Shown here one piece after another: positions 19,159-30,001 of a DNA stretch of 64,000 nucleotides; the stretch's first letter is position 1; every line of letters begins with the position of its first letter. Source of the stretch: Holophagae bacterium. GTDB taxonomy: Bacteria > Acidobacteriota > Holophagae > Acanthopleuribacterales > Acanthopleuribacteraceae. The DNA lies in NCBI GenBank assembly GCA_029263455.1, contig JAJCXM010000003.1, positions 248,001-312,000 of the forward strand, in the 5' to 3' direction. Made by a program: the position numbers and the translations under genes. The notes beneath the pieces are model-generated. The model ran no database searches, had not been told where the DNA came from, and saw nothing but the letters and a program-made list of their open reading frames with translations.

Positions 19159-19162
<4 letters not shown>
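17669..19162 (-). CDS. Biotin carboxylase subunit of 3-methylcrotonyl-CoA carboxylase type enzyme
   Basis: This 497-residue ATP-grasp enzyme carboxylates biotin using ATP and bicarbonate. Motifs include RGEIA near the start, GYGFLSEN, the ATP-binding glycine loop [24 protein letters not shown], and [14 protein letters not shown] (all typical of AccC/MccA/PccA). The length matches a stand-alone biotin carboxylase plus a short tail; there is no biotinyl domain. Start GTG at 19162 overlaps the stop of the carboxyltransferase gene (GTGA). It is the middle gene of the operon, and its partner types point to leucine catabolism. Confidence 0.93.
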
Positions 19163-20766
<1,604 letters not shown>

Positions 20767-20889
20767 GCGCTCCTCCGAATGATTTATTCATGTCAACGGT
20801 CACTAAGTGTAGCGAATGTAAGAACTCGGAGCTAGAGCATAGCTGCCGATAGCGATGCATTTTTTGCTTTATCAATGAGAAATTGCGGT

Positions 20890-23679
20890 CTAGCGCGACT
20901 TGGCTTGTTGACCGAGCAGCTTAACGACGGTCAGTAGCTCACCGGCATTCTGATAGCGCTCATTGGGGTCACCGTGCATGCATTTGAGAATAGTTTCAGA
21001 GACTTCAAATGCCACTTCAGGCACCAATTCATGCGGTGGCGTCGGCAGTCCTGCCCCAATAAACTTGTTGGCCATCGTATCTTTGTCAAAGGGGACTTGG
21101 CCTGTCAGCAACAAATAAAACGTCACACCGACAGAATAGATGTCACTGGCAAAAGTCGCCTTGGAACCTTGCATCACTTCTGGTGCCATAAACACAGGCG
21201 TGCCCCAAATCTGGAGGGTCTTGCTGGGGTCAGATATTTTCTTGGCCAGGCCAAAATCCATGATTTTGACGCGACCGTCTTTGGTTACCATCAAATTGGA
21301 GGGTTTTAAGTCGCGATGCAAAACCCCTTTTTCGTGGGCAACTTTTAGACCCATACAGGTTTCGTATAAGAGTCCCAAGAAATTCTGGTTCACGTATTTG
21401 GGGTATTTGCTGCGTAGCTTTTCCAAAGTCATGCCTTCGACTAATTCCATCACCATAAAAAAGCAATTCTTCTCAGAACCCACATCAAAAAGGGTCACAA
21501 TATTGGGGTGGTTTAGTTGGGCAATGGCTCGCGCTTCCCGTTTAAAGAACAGCAGCACTTTTGGGTCTTTGTAATATTCAGGGTGCAACATTTTGAACGC
21601 AACCAGCCGATCTAAACGGCGATCACGGGCTTTGTAGACAACGCCCATGCCCCCTCGACCAATTTCCTGGATCATCTCGTAACGGCTGAGTGTTCCTTCT
21701 TCGGCCAGGTCAAACACCATGCTCTCGTCAATCTCGTTCATGGTGTGAGTATCATCGGAAGGCGTCGATTTGGCTTCTGACGTCTCCGGTTTTACATCGG
21801 ATGTCGATTGATTTTTATCTAAAGCATCCGAGACCGCGGCGCTAACATTGGTGCGCGCCTGAACTATGGTCTCGGCCATAATATTCTCGAACGGCAAACC
21901 TGCTTCGGTTGCCACTTGCTTAGCCTTCATAACGTACATTTTATTACTGGGCTGCAGGGCAGCCGCTTGTATGTAGAGATCAGCTGCATGGGCCGCATAG
22001 CCAAGTTTCTCTTTGACGGCGGCAAAGACAAAAAAGAGTTGTGATGTCGTCTGTGTTGGTCTTGTTTGTTCAAGAATCGCTTCACCTACAATCAAAGCGT
22101 CCTTAATACGGCCTTGCCTCATGAGGATCTGTAAGATTTGCGAACAGGCATAAACTTGTTCCGCAGAATCGAAGGTGAGTACTTTGAAGCATTTGACCGC
22201 CATTTTGAGGTTTTGAATCATCAAATACGATCGGGCCGCTGCCATATAGTTTCCGGCCTTCTCGTAGTACATTGCTTGCTTGTCTTGTAAGCCTAAATGA
22301 GACGCTAACTGCGCAGCTTTACTGTAGTCTTCAATCTCAATGTAACAATTGAGGGCCTCTTCGGTTGCACCTGCTTCCAAAAACAGCTCGGCCGCCTTTT
22401 CCCAAGATCCGTCTTTCTTGTAGGCCCCGGCCGCTTGCAGTGATTCGCCGCCGCGGATAAATGCCAATGCGGCATCGGAGAAACGCTCAATGGCATAAAA
22501 CTCTTTTGCTGCTTTCAGAAAATCACCGCGAACCATGCAGGCGCGGCCCCGTTCCAGACCCGCCAGATCCAATCGTCCACTCTGTTCGAATATTTTGGCC
22601 GAGGCTTCGGAATCGCCAGCGCGTGCATACGATTCACCCGCTTCTGCACCGAGACCCGCCTTTTCGAAACACTCCCCTGCTAATCGATGTAATCCATAAT
22701 CGCGGTACAAATTAGCGGCTTCCTCAAAACGAGCCTCATGGGCGTAAGCATCACCTAAATTGCGTACCATATCTTCGAGTTGATTTCCGCTGAGGTGATG
22801 AGGTTTGCCCAAAGTGAGGCTGTACTGTTCAGCCGCGTCTGACCACCGTCTTGCGGCATAAAAGGCATCACCTGCGCGCTTGTTGCTAGCTTCTTTGGCA
22901 AAGTGATGCCCGGCCACTTCAAATGATCGAACCGCGCGATCGTCTTCTCCAAGCCGGTCATATAGTTTGCCGGCGCGGTAAGCGTATAGGTCGCCTACTT
23001 TTTCAAACAACCTTGCCGCCCGTCCAATGCGACCTTTTTCAAGCGCAGCCTCGGCTTTACGCAGAATGCGTTGTTGTTTAGGTGTCAACACGACACGTTG
23101 CGCACTGGTATCTTTACTGGAACGCTTCCTATCCTTGCCTTCCAGCCGCTCCCACGCTGGTCTCTTCGAATTGCCTAACAGAATCAACGCCGTAATCAGC
23201 ACAAAATAGGTCGCATTCAATAACATCAATCTCAGACCAAACAAGACGACGCTTATGTGGCGAGAAACAATACGTTCATAACCTTGAGCAGCTGATTCCG
23301 AAAAGGCACCTACCAGCCATTCGATGGCGAAATCTGCATTAACGATCGCCACCATAACTGAGACCATGACAAAAAATTGTTTGGCGATGACAGGCACGAA
23401 CTTCCAACACTTCCGCAACTCATCGAAGAATCCCCAGCGCAAGCCGATGAAGTGGTTGAGCACGATCAGCGCGATCATTAGAACTAACAGTAATCGCAGG
23501 TATGGAACGCCGGTATCGTCTAAGAATCGGGCTAGTCCCGCCGTATTCGGGTTGCCGGCAAGTTTATCTATAAGACCGCCGAATATACCGTGGACAACCG
23601 GTAAAGACACCAAGACAGACAACGCCAAAAGGGCCGAAAAAAGCCACAGTATTGAGATCATCCATCTATATTTACCCAT
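20890..23679 (-). CDS. Membrane-anchored TPR / Ser-Thr protein kinase fusion
   Basis: A 929-residue protein with three parts. Residues 1-170 hold about four membrane helices (7-29, 60-80, 97-118, 145-168). Residues ~200-600 are a long run of TPR-like helical repeats with the GD-Y-A-AG rhythm. A short linker follows, then a C-terminal Hanks-type kinase (about 668-925). The kinase looks active: glycine loop GRGGMGVVY (674-682), Lys696, HRDLKPSN (788-795), DFG (808-810) and APE (832-834). The usual bacterial order is kinase first and TPR last; here it is reversed and tethered to the membrane at the other end. Substrates are unknown. Confidence 0.9.
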   Translation of the reverse strand: MGKYRWMISILWLFSALLALSVLVSLPVVHGIFGGLIDKLAGNPNTAGLARFLDDTGVPYLRLLLVLMIALIVLNHFIGLRWGFFDELRKCWKFVPVIAKQFFVMVSVMVAIVNADFAIEWLVGAFSESAAQGYERIVSRHISVVLFGLRLMLLNATYFVLITALILLGNSKRPAWERLEGKDRKRSSKDTSAQRVVLTPKQQRILRKAEAALEKGRIGRAARLFEKVGDLYAYRAGKLYDRLGEDDRAVRSFEVAGHHFAKEASNKRAGDAFYAARRWSDAAEQYSLTLGKPHHLSGNQLEDMVRNLGDAYAHEARFEEAANLYRDYGLHRLAGECFEKAGLGAEAGESYARAGDSEASAKIFEQSGRLDLAGLERGRACMVRGDFLKAAKEFYAIERFSDAALAFIRGGESLQAAGAYKKDGSWEKAAELFLEAGATEEALNCYIEIEDYSKAAQLASHLGLQDKQAMYYEKAGNYMAAARSYLMIQNLKMAVKCFKVLTFDSAEQVYACSQILQILMRQGRIKDALIVGEAILEQTRPTQTTSQLFFVFAAVKEKLGYAAHAADLYIQAAALQPSNKMYVMKAKQVATEAGLPFENIMAETIVQARTNVSAAVSDALDKNQSTSDVKPETSEAKSTPSDDTHTMNEIDESMVFDLAEEGTLSRYEMIQEIGRGGMGVVYKARDRRLDRLVAFKMLHPEYYKDPKVLLFFKREARAIAQLNHPNIVTLFDVGSEKNCFFMVMELVEGMTLEKLRSKYPKYVNQNFLGLLYETCMGLKVAHEKGVLHRDLKPSNLMVTKDGRVKIMDFGLAKKISDPSKTLQIWGTPVFMAPEVMQGSKATFASDIYSVGVTFYLLLTGQVPFDKDTMANKFIGAGLPTPPHELVPEVAFEVSETILKCMHGDPNERYQNAGELLTVVKLLGQQAKSR

Positions 23680-23715
23680 GCTACTGAACCATCTTATCTG
23701 TTTTTGAGCGCTTCG

Positions 23716-24546
23716 TCATCGTGTCGTCCAACGCGCAAACGCGCCGCTTGGCAACGCGAGCCTTGAGTTTGATTCGGGAACCAACATTTCACCAGCCTCG
23801 ATTTGATTATCCGCAATACCATCCATCATTTTGGCCAGACGAGTCATGACCTGCGGACTAAATCCGGGCGTATGGCAACTCAAACACACAAAATGGCGGG
23901 GCCTTAGGATGGTTTTTAAGCTTTCAAGGAGAGGCACCAAATCCTGCTCTATTCGAAAAGTTTCTCCGCGATTCCCGCGACCATATGATGGTGGATCGAG
24001 AACAACCGCGTCGTACAACGAACCTCGCCGTTGTTCTCGTGCCACAAATTTTAAAACGTCGTCAATCAACCAGCGAATGGGCGCTTTTGAAAGATCATTG
24101 AGATCAGCGTTTTCGCGAGCCCAACTGACGACTCCTTTTGAGGCATCGACATGAGTCACATGACCACCTGCCGACGCAGCCGCCAAACTGCTGCCCCCTG
24201 TATAACCAAAAAGGTTGAGGACGTCTTTGTATCCTTGAGTGACGCGTTCACGTATCCAGGACCAGTTATCTTGCTGTTCGGGAAATAGACCAATATGACC
24301 GAATTCGGTTAGCTTGATCTTAAACGTCAGGTCACCCCATGCAATCGCTGTCTCCGATGGCATGGATTTATTGAATTCCCAGTGTCCGCCACCCTTTGTG
24401 GAACGATGGTGGACAGCATCGGCTGCGGGCCAAGGTTTTTTGCCAGGCGGCCAGAAAGCTTGCGATGCTTGCCTGGTAACAACGTAGCCACCCAAACTCT
24501 CCAGTTTTGACCCGTCTCCACAATCCACTAACTGATAACTGTCCAT
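23716..24546 (-). CDS. RlmI/RlmK-type SAM-dependent methyltransferase
   Basis: A 276-residue class I methyltransferase (PF10672-like), probably acting on rRNA. The SAM-binding motif NLFGYTGGSSLAA spans 111-123, VDAS (133-136) is the ribose-binding acidic turn, and the catalytic-type DPPSYGRG is at 184-191. The N-terminal ~70 residues are not a PUA domain, unlike RlmI, so the target may differ from C1962 of 23S rRNA. AAGGAG sits before the ATG. The gene is 36 bp from the kinase gene on the same strand and divergent from the DUF2062 gene. Confidence 0.85.
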   Translation of the reverse strand: MDSYQLVDCGDGSKLESLGGYVVTRQASQAFWPPGKKPWPAADAVHHRSTKGGGHWEFNKSMPSETAIAWGDLTFKIKLTEFGHIGLFPEQQDNWSWIRERVTQGYKDVLNLFGYTGGSSLAAASAGGHVTHVDASKGVVSWARENADLNDLSKAPIRWLIDDVLKFVAREQRRGSLYDAVVLDPPSYGRGNRGETFRIEQDLVPLLESLKTILRPRHFVCLSCHTPGFSPQVMTRLAKMMDGIADNQIEAGEMLVPESNSRLALPSGAFARWTTR

Positions 24547-24671
24547 GTAGGACTCCTTGGCCCGAAAGTTCTATTTTACCTATCATTTTGCTTTCGCAGT
24601 GAATTTCGCTCGTCAGCATTTGAAAAGGGTTGATAAGATGAACACCCTTTGCTGGCGGACGTTAACCTACC

Positions 24672-25163
24672 ATGTCTTTTTCGATTCGAAGTCTTAGTCA
24701 AATATTTCACGGTGCCAAAACCACCCCAAAAGTGACCGCCATGTCCTTTGCGGGAGGCATTGCGCTTGCGTTTAGTCCGCTCGTTGGTCTGCATTTGCTA
24801 CTGGTGGTAGTCATATCACGCATATTTAAGTTAAATGCGCTTTTGTTGCTTGCAGGCTCGCTGTTCCATAACCCCTGGACGATGCTGCCCATCCATGCGC
24901 TGGGCTTAGTTACGGGGGACCTGTTGGTTCATGGTCGCATCGTTAGTTTGGAACTTGTGCACCAACTTCCTTGGGGCGAGATTGGTTTTACCACCATTTT
25001 CAACGGCCAATTCTGGGCCCAGAATCGAGAGTTTGTACACCAAATAATAGGACCCTTTGTGGTTGGTTCACTGTTTTGGTCGATGGTTATGGGCGTCACT
25101 GCCTACGCCTTGAGTTTGCGTTTCGTTACCGCTCGCCGAAATCGAAATAACCCAAGTGATTAG
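24672..25163 (+). CDS. DUF2062 membrane protein
   Basis: A 163-residue protein with three or four hydrophobic segments. The DUF2062 signature is present: a P-x-x-A-x-x-FA-x-G-ALAFSP-x-x-G-H-like stretch (about 17-40), then a helix rich in Leu/Val and LFHNPWTMLPIHALG. It should sit in the inner membrane. The family's function is not established; members often flank glycosyltransferases or tetraacyldisaccharide kinases. The last eight bases overlap the GTG start of the next gene, so the two are translationally coupled. Confidence 0.85.
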   Translation: MSFSIRSLSQIFHGAKTTPKVTAMSFAGGIALAFSPLVGLHLLLVVVISRIFKLNALLLLAGSLFHNPWTMLPIHALGLVTGDLLVHGRIVSLELVHQLPWGEIGFTTIFNGQFWAQNREFVHQIIGPFVVGSLFWSMVMGVTAYALSLRFVTARRNRNNPSD

Positions 25164-25893
25164 CAAATGTCTTGATGAGCTGACGATTGAAGGGCACGAT
25201 TCGTTTTTCGAAGCAGGTATAGAAGTCTATGATGCCTGTTTAGATCTCATCCGAGCGCGCAAAATACGCTTCATTTCCCTTCCTGGCGTTGGCTTGTCAC
25301 GGCTCTGGCAGCTGGTTCATTGGGACTTAGATGAACGTGTCGAGTACATCGATAACGATCAGGTCGGTGCCGATCAACTCATGCATTTGGGGCTGCACCT
25401 AGCGCTCGACACTTACATCGACAAGTCTCAGCCGACTCAGTGGTTGTGGGCTGAATGTGCTGCCTCTGCGGTTGATCTATTTGTCTTGGGGCACCTGCTG
25501 CGCCATCAACAAGAACCTGCTTTTGTGCAATCGACGCTGGAAAGCATTGCCTTCTATGACGAAAGTTATGCTCATGAGCCTGATGACGGTCAGCGAATCG
25601 TGCAGTTATGTATGGATGCTCCGATGGATGCCATGGGAGAAACAGTTGATTATTTGTATCAACTTGGACTGGCGTTGTTGTCGGGGACACCTTCGCTTGA
25701 ACGTGCCGATTCATCCAAAATGAGTCAACATTATCTGTACCCACTCGCCCACCACTTTAACCTTGCGAACTGGGTTCTGTTCCTGAAGGCTCGATTTCCC
25801 TCAATAGAGTTCGGAGCGCATGGCCTGAAGGAACAAATACTTAAGGACGATTCAAGCTTGCTGCAAAGCGTGATTGACGCAATTGATCGCTGA
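25156..25893 (+). CDS. Uncharacterised cytoplasmic protein coupled to DUF2062 gene
   Basis: A 245-residue acidic helical protein without signal peptide or membrane helices. It opens at a GTG inside the end of the DUF2062 gene (8-bp overlap). I see no catalytic motif. A repeated pattern of LGLHLALDTYID, DLFVLGHLLRH and YPLAHHFNLANWVLFLKARFP suggests an all-helical fold. Several His residues (HLGLHL, HLLRHQQ, LAHHFN) might bind a metal, but spacing does not match any family I know. Its tight coupling to the membrane gene suggests a shared process. Confidence 0.65.
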   Translation: MISKCLDELTIEGHDSFFEAGIEVYDACLDLIRARKIRFISLPGVGLSRLWQLVHWDLDERVEYIDNDQVGADQLMHLGLHLALDTYIDKSQPTQWLWAECAASAVDLFVLGHLLRHQQEPAFVQSTLESIAFYDESYAHEPDDGQRIVQLCMDAPMDAMGETVDYLYQLGLALLSGTPSLERADSSKMSQHYLYPLAHHFNLANWVLFLKARFPSIEFGAHGLKEQILKDDSSLLQSVIDAIDR

Positions 25894-25973
25894 TTGTGAC
25901 AGCAAGCTTTAAGAGAAGCTTGGCTTAAGGCATAATGGCACATCGTATTGCATGGGGCACAAGGAGTTAATCG

Positions 25974-26798
25974 ATGTTCATGCCTTTGATCTATTTGCTT
26001 ATGCTGCCAAATACGCAGGGCGAAGTGCAGCCAAAACAACAAGAAGCCACGATTACGTTCGCTGACGACCGCGAAATCAAAGTACTGATTAGTGGCAGGT
26101 CCGGAAATCTGGAACTCAAATCAGCTGACACTGAAACCGGCCACGCGCACATGGAATTTCAGAAAGGTAGTGGCTTCTTGGCGTACGACCGCCAAGGCCA
26201 AGCCTTAACTTGTGTGAGTAAAAAACGATTCTCACTCAATCACATGTCCAAGAGCATTACGCGCTTAGCCCCCTATATCAAAATGAATCTACCTCGAGAA
26301 TGTGAGCTTGATTTTTCGCTCGATCTCACAGATTTAGGCTACGGCTCGTTGAATTTTACTGGTCTGCACGTCAAGAAACTCCATTTTGACGTGAACTATG
26401 GCGATGTAGATTTGTCTTTTCCTACTGAAAACAAGAGTATTATAAGAGAACGAGTATTCATTCATTTAATGATGGGTGACCTAGAGATCTATGAACTAGG
26501 GAACTTAAAAGCCTCTGATGTCTTCATCAACGCCGGAATTGGAGAGGTAACGATAGATATGGGTCCCAAGATCTTTGTGGATACAATGGTTACTCTGGAC
26601 CATGATATTGGAGCGAGTGAAATCCAAATTCCAAAAGGTACATTTGTTGTCATTCAAGGGACTGGTCGGGATCTGGCACCCTTTGGTTTCAAAAATGAAG
26701 GCAAGATATGGAAGTCGAAAGATCATTCATCGGAGTTTCCGATGTTGACATTAGACATTCAAGGTCCAATGGGAGAGTTAGATATCGTCTGGAAGTAG
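25974..26798 (+). CDS. Secreted beta-helix-like protein (DUF4097/LiaF-like)
   Basis: A 274-residue protein with a short hydrophobic leader (MFMPLIYLLMLPN) and then alternating short beta strands. The repeated strand pattern (LDFSLDLTDLGYGSLNFTGL, VNYGDVDLSF, MMGDLEIYELG, NAGIGEVTIDMG, IGASEIQIPKG) is the toast-rack arrangement of DUF4097/LiaF C-terminal domains. It probably functions in the envelope. AAGGAG sits well before the ATG. It is followed after 21 bp by the pseudo-receiver gene on the same strand, so the two may be co-transcribed. Confidence 0.6.
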   Translation: MFMPLIYLLMLPNTQGEVQPKQQEATITFADDREIKVLISGRSGNLELKSADTETGHAHMEFQKGSGFLAYDRQGQALTCVSKKRFSLNHMSKSITRLAPYIKMNLPRECELDFSLDLTDLGYGSLNFTGLHVKKLHFDVNYGDVDLSFPTENKSIIRERVFIHLMMGDLEIYELGNLKASDVFINAGIGEVTIDMGPKIFVDTMVTLDHDIGASEIQIPKGTFVVIQGTGRDLAPFGFKNEGKIWKSKDHSSEFPMLTLDIQGPMGELDIVWK

Positions 26799-26819
26799 AA
26801 CTGAGGAGGCAAATACGAC

Positions 26820-28583
26820 ATGGCTGTCCATCGGATTATCTATCTGAATAATGCCGTTGAAACAAAGCAACGCGATATCCTCGCCCTTATGGAAAAGGGT
26901 TGGGAAATCATTCCAGCCTCAAGTATCAAGCACGCCATTGGATTTATGCGTGTCGTTCGTCCAGATGTCGTTATAACAGCCCATCAATTGCCAGACGGCG
27001 ATGCCGACCACCTGCTACAAACCATTCGCTCAAGTAATGAATTTGAAGCGATTCCAGTTGTTGTACTCATTGGTCAGAACGATTCAAACCAAGAAGCCCA
27101 TATGCGCCAATTAGGCGCTGTTGACGTCGTTAGTCAGGATCAAGATCGATCGGAGCTGGTGGACATCGTCAACAACCAGATAGAACTGCATAGTGCGACC
27201 AAAGAGGAAAGCGCCATGGGCATAACGGGCCAACTCGCGCGGCTTGGCATTATTGAGTTGATCTCTGCGATGGTCAATGAACACGGAACCGGCGTCATCT
27301 CCATTGATGGCAGCACGACCATGGAGATCCATCTAAAAAACGGACAAATTGTCCATTCACGACACGGCATCACAGTCGGCAAAAAAGCACTTTATCGTTG
27401 TCTGAGAATTGCCGAGGCAGCCTACCATTTTTCGAAACAGCCAGTCGACGTCGAGGCAACCATTTCAGGCGACTTAACGGCTTTAATCGAAACAGCGCGT
27501 GAAAGTAATCAACGACTGATGGCCAATTCTCACCTGTTACCTCAGCCGCATCATCGCATTCGCATTAACTTTACGGATGAACTCAAGAGCACCAATTTGA
27601 AAGCGGAAGCTAGGGCTGCGCTCGAAGTGATCAAACGATTTCCAAGGGTCAAGGACTACGTCGATCGATTCAATGTACCAGACACCATATGTTACGAATA
27701 CTTGATGACCTTTACTGAGCGCGGTTTTATCACCATTTCTGACGAAAAACGGCCCGTTGTCGTCATAACCGATAGCAGCGCAGACTTGGCGGATAGTCTA
27801 CGCCGGGAGGGCGTGCAGCAGATCTTGCTTCGCTTGGATTTAGATAATGGCCAGCACTTAACAGACAGCGTTGAAAACAATAGCAAGCTATTAGGCTACA
27901 AAGTTAAGCAACTCACCAACGCCACCATCAAGACAGCCACCAATGACGCTTTTCTGGAACGCAACCTAACCCACGTCCGAACACACGATTGTTTGTCATT
28001 GTTCCCGGCTACCGAGTTGGTGCCTACGCAGGTACCCGCGATGCGTAACTTGGTCAAACTTCGCCAAGTTGGCTTCCAAGGCCAACCCCTTTTAGCTAGC
28101 GAGCTGATGTACGTTGAAACCAAGACTTTCTCGATTGGGCTGGGGTTGGCCGCCTATCAAGCCGCCATCATGGCAAAACGGCAGCAGCCGGTGGAAGCCA
28201 TACACGACTACTTGAACGAGCTCGTTAGTCGCATATATGTCGTTGTCGCGGTCCAGAGTGGACGGAGCCCAATGGCCCCCAAAGGCACTTCAACGATGAT
28301 ATCAACTTGGGATAAGGACCACTTCAAGGCGCTCGAAGAGATACCTAAGGGCCAGTCGATTATCGAGTCTATGTCCGACATTGTGCGACAACGAATCGAT
28401 GTTAAAAGTCAGATCAGAATGGCGGTTGGTCACATCAACGCCGCAAAAGTGGCAGATAAGTTGCACGAGACGCTACAGGAAAGGTTTCACGCGAGTCACC
28501 GCTTTGAAATTGCCGAACTTGGGCCCGTCACCACATCTATTGTGGGCGACGGAGCAATCGTGTTGGCCTTCCATCAATTGTGA
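26820..28583 (+). CDS. Pseudo-receiver / PATAN (DUF4388) / DegV-like fusion
   Basis: A 587-residue cytoplasmic protein. Residues 1-122 have the receiver fold (VRPDVVIT, QLPDGDADHLL, IPVVVLIG), but the phosphorylated Asp is replaced by Ala in ITAHQLPDG, the acidic pair is NN, and the Lys is missing, so it cannot be phosphorylated in the usual way. Residues ~140-235 fit PATAN/DUF4388 (LIELISAMV, GVISIDG, GQIVHSRHG, KALYRCL). Residues ~310-587 fit a DegV fatty-acid-binding fold (VITDSSADL, then VETKTFSIGLGLAAYQAAIMAK and VVAVQSGRSP). The DegV link suggests lipid sensing; that is inference. A GAGGAGG SD lies ten bases before the ATG. Confidence 0.75.
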   Translation: MAVHRIIYLNNAVETKQRDILALMEKGWEIIPASSIKHAIGFMRVVRPDVVITAHQLPDGDADHLLQTIRSSNEFEAIPVVVLIGQNDSNQEAHMRQLGAVDVVSQDQDRSELVDIVNNQIELHSATKEESAMGITGQLARLGIIELISAMVNEHGTGVISIDGSTTMEIHLKNGQIVHSRHGITVGKKALYRCLRIAEAAYHFSKQPVDVEATISGDLTALIETARESNQRLMANSHLLPQPHHRIRINFTDELKSTNLKAEARAALEVIKRFPRVKDYVDRFNVPDTICYEYLMTFTERGFITISDEKRPVVVITDSSADLADSLRREGVQQILLRLDLDNGQHLTDSVENNSKLLGYKVKQLTNATIKTATNDAFLERNLTHVRTHDCLSLFPATELVPTQVPAMRNLVKLRQVGFQGQPLLASELMYVETKTFSIGLGLAAYQAAIMAKRQQPVEAIHDYLNELVSRIYVVVAVQSGRSPMAPKGTSTMISTWDKDHFKALEEIPKGQSIIESMSDIVRQRIDVKSQIRMAVGHINAAKVADKLHETLQERFHASHRFEIAELGPVTTSIVGDGAIVLAFHQL

Positions 28584-28746
28584 TGGCGACCCACTTTTTT
28601 GCGAAAGGATCTAGAAATGAAGATATGTAACCCTCATGTAAATTTCTGGTATATCCTTGTCTGAAATGCTTAAGTCGGCTAAAAAAGAGACTCTAAACCA
28701 ATCAATTCATGCTGGTGAAGCCGGTTCTGAAACTCAGGGGGTAAAG

Positions 28747-29829
28747 ATGCACATGCGAACCATGATGCTCCTAATTGGGGCCCAAATGATGGCCTTAGCG
28801 CAGATGCCGGATCGCGAGGTCTTAGTTGAACAACTAAAAGACCCTGCGACAAGTCAACAGGCGTTTGCTGATCTTGTAGTCCACTATCAGTTAGGTGGCG
28901 TTCGCAGTATTTTGCGAAACCTAAACGAATTGCCCAATCCTACGCGTCTGGCTTATGGTCAAGCCCTTTTATCATTGGACCTGTTTCGTTTTCGTAACGA
29001 TCTCAATGCGAACTTAACAGAAGCTACAGATCCCGAAGCCAAGGCGTTGTTTCTACAAATGCTGGCAACCTGTGGTCGTCAACTCGATTCCGCAGTATTT
29101 GACCCCTACATCGACAATGAAGATGAAGACATCCGGGTTCGCCTTGCCGCCGTATCGGGACCCATCAAGATACAAAATCCAACCTACTACGATAAGTTTT
29201 TTGAAGTGGCAAAAAAGGCCAGCTTTGATCCCAGCACTGGCCGTGATGACTTCAAGTACGCCGATATCGATATGAGCAATCAGGGTTTCTACTATTACAC
29301 CCGAGGAAAAATTGCCAGTGATGGTGTGAGCGACGTGCACGTGTACACCGCCATACGTATGGCGGGGCCAGCGAGTGGCGAGCTTTTCACGACGATCCTC
29401 GACCTCAAATGGAAAAAGTTCGTGCCCTTGATGATTGACCGTGCTGTTAGAGTGGGCGCGCCTGCGCTGCTAGACGTCATGGCCGATCACAAAACAGCCA
29501 AAAAATTTAAGGACGAGATCGCCAAAGCTAGACCTGCTGCCGCGACCATCGCAACCTATCTCAATCGTGGACCTGACTTCAACAGTAAGGACCAGTATCC
29601 CATCGCAGCCGCTTTGCCGCGTAACCTAAAGGGGACAGGCGATGATGGCTTGGCTGCCGGATACGGCATCGTTAAGATTGCTGCGGACGGAAGTTCGACC
29701 TTAGTCGAACACATGGCACCTTTTGCCGGAAACGAAAGTTTAAAGGCGGATTTCAGCAATTACCATGCAATTCCTGCCTTCGTGAATTTTTCGCCGGTTG
29801 AATCGTTCGCTTGGGTAACTTCGCCCTAA
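28747..29829 (+). CDS. Secreted HEAT-like protein of unknown function
   Basis: A 360-residue protein with a signal peptide (MHMRTMMLLIGAQMMALAQ). The next ~130 residues look like short HEAT-type helical repeats (DREVLVEQLKDPATSQQAF, SILRNLNELPNPTRLAYGQA, DPEAKALFLQMLAT, DEDIRVRLAAVSG). The rest has no recognisable domain. The start was moved to the ATG at 28747 because AGGGGG lies five bases before it and it begins a signal peptide; a TTG at 28657 would add 30 polar residues. It is a single gene; a 20-bp palindrome lies downstream. Confidence 0.65.
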   Translation: MHMRTMMLLIGAQMMALAQMPDREVLVEQLKDPATSQQAFADLVVHYQLGGVRSILRNLNELPNPTRLAYGQALLSLDLFRFRNDLNANLTEATDPEAKALFLQMLATCGRQLDSAVFDPYIDNEDEDIRVRLAAVSGPIKIQNPTYYDKFFEVAKKASFDPSTGRDDFKYADIDMSNQGFYYYTRGKIASDGVSDVHVYTAIRMAGPASGELFTTILDLKWKKFVPLMIDRAVRVGAPALLDVMADHKTAKKFKDEIAKARPAAATIATYLNRGPDFNSKDQYPIAAALPRNLKGTGDDGLAAGYGIVKIAADGSSTLVEHMAPFAGNESLKADFSNYHAIPAFVNFSPVESFAWVTSP

Positions 29830-29889
29830 CAAAGATGTCATCGGAAACGATGGCATATTAGCTGAGAGCAACAGGTAAGGCTATTCAAT

Positions 29890-29909
29890 ATAGCGGCCAT
29901 GGCCGCTAT
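29890..29909. repeat. Perfect 20-bp palindrome in convergent gap
   Basis: ATAGCGGCCATGGCCGCTAT is a perfect palindrome located 60 bp after the HEAT-like gene and 92 bp beyond the small peptide gene that converges on it. There is no T-run on either side. It could be a bidirectional terminator cruciform, a protein-binding site or chance. Confidence 0.5.
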
Positions 29910-30001
29910 CAAGGCAAAATCTGGCGGCCTGTCGGTGCCTCCATCGTTCACGAATCTGTGGACACCGACATGCCGTATGATACTTAAGTTCCACAATTTA
30001 G

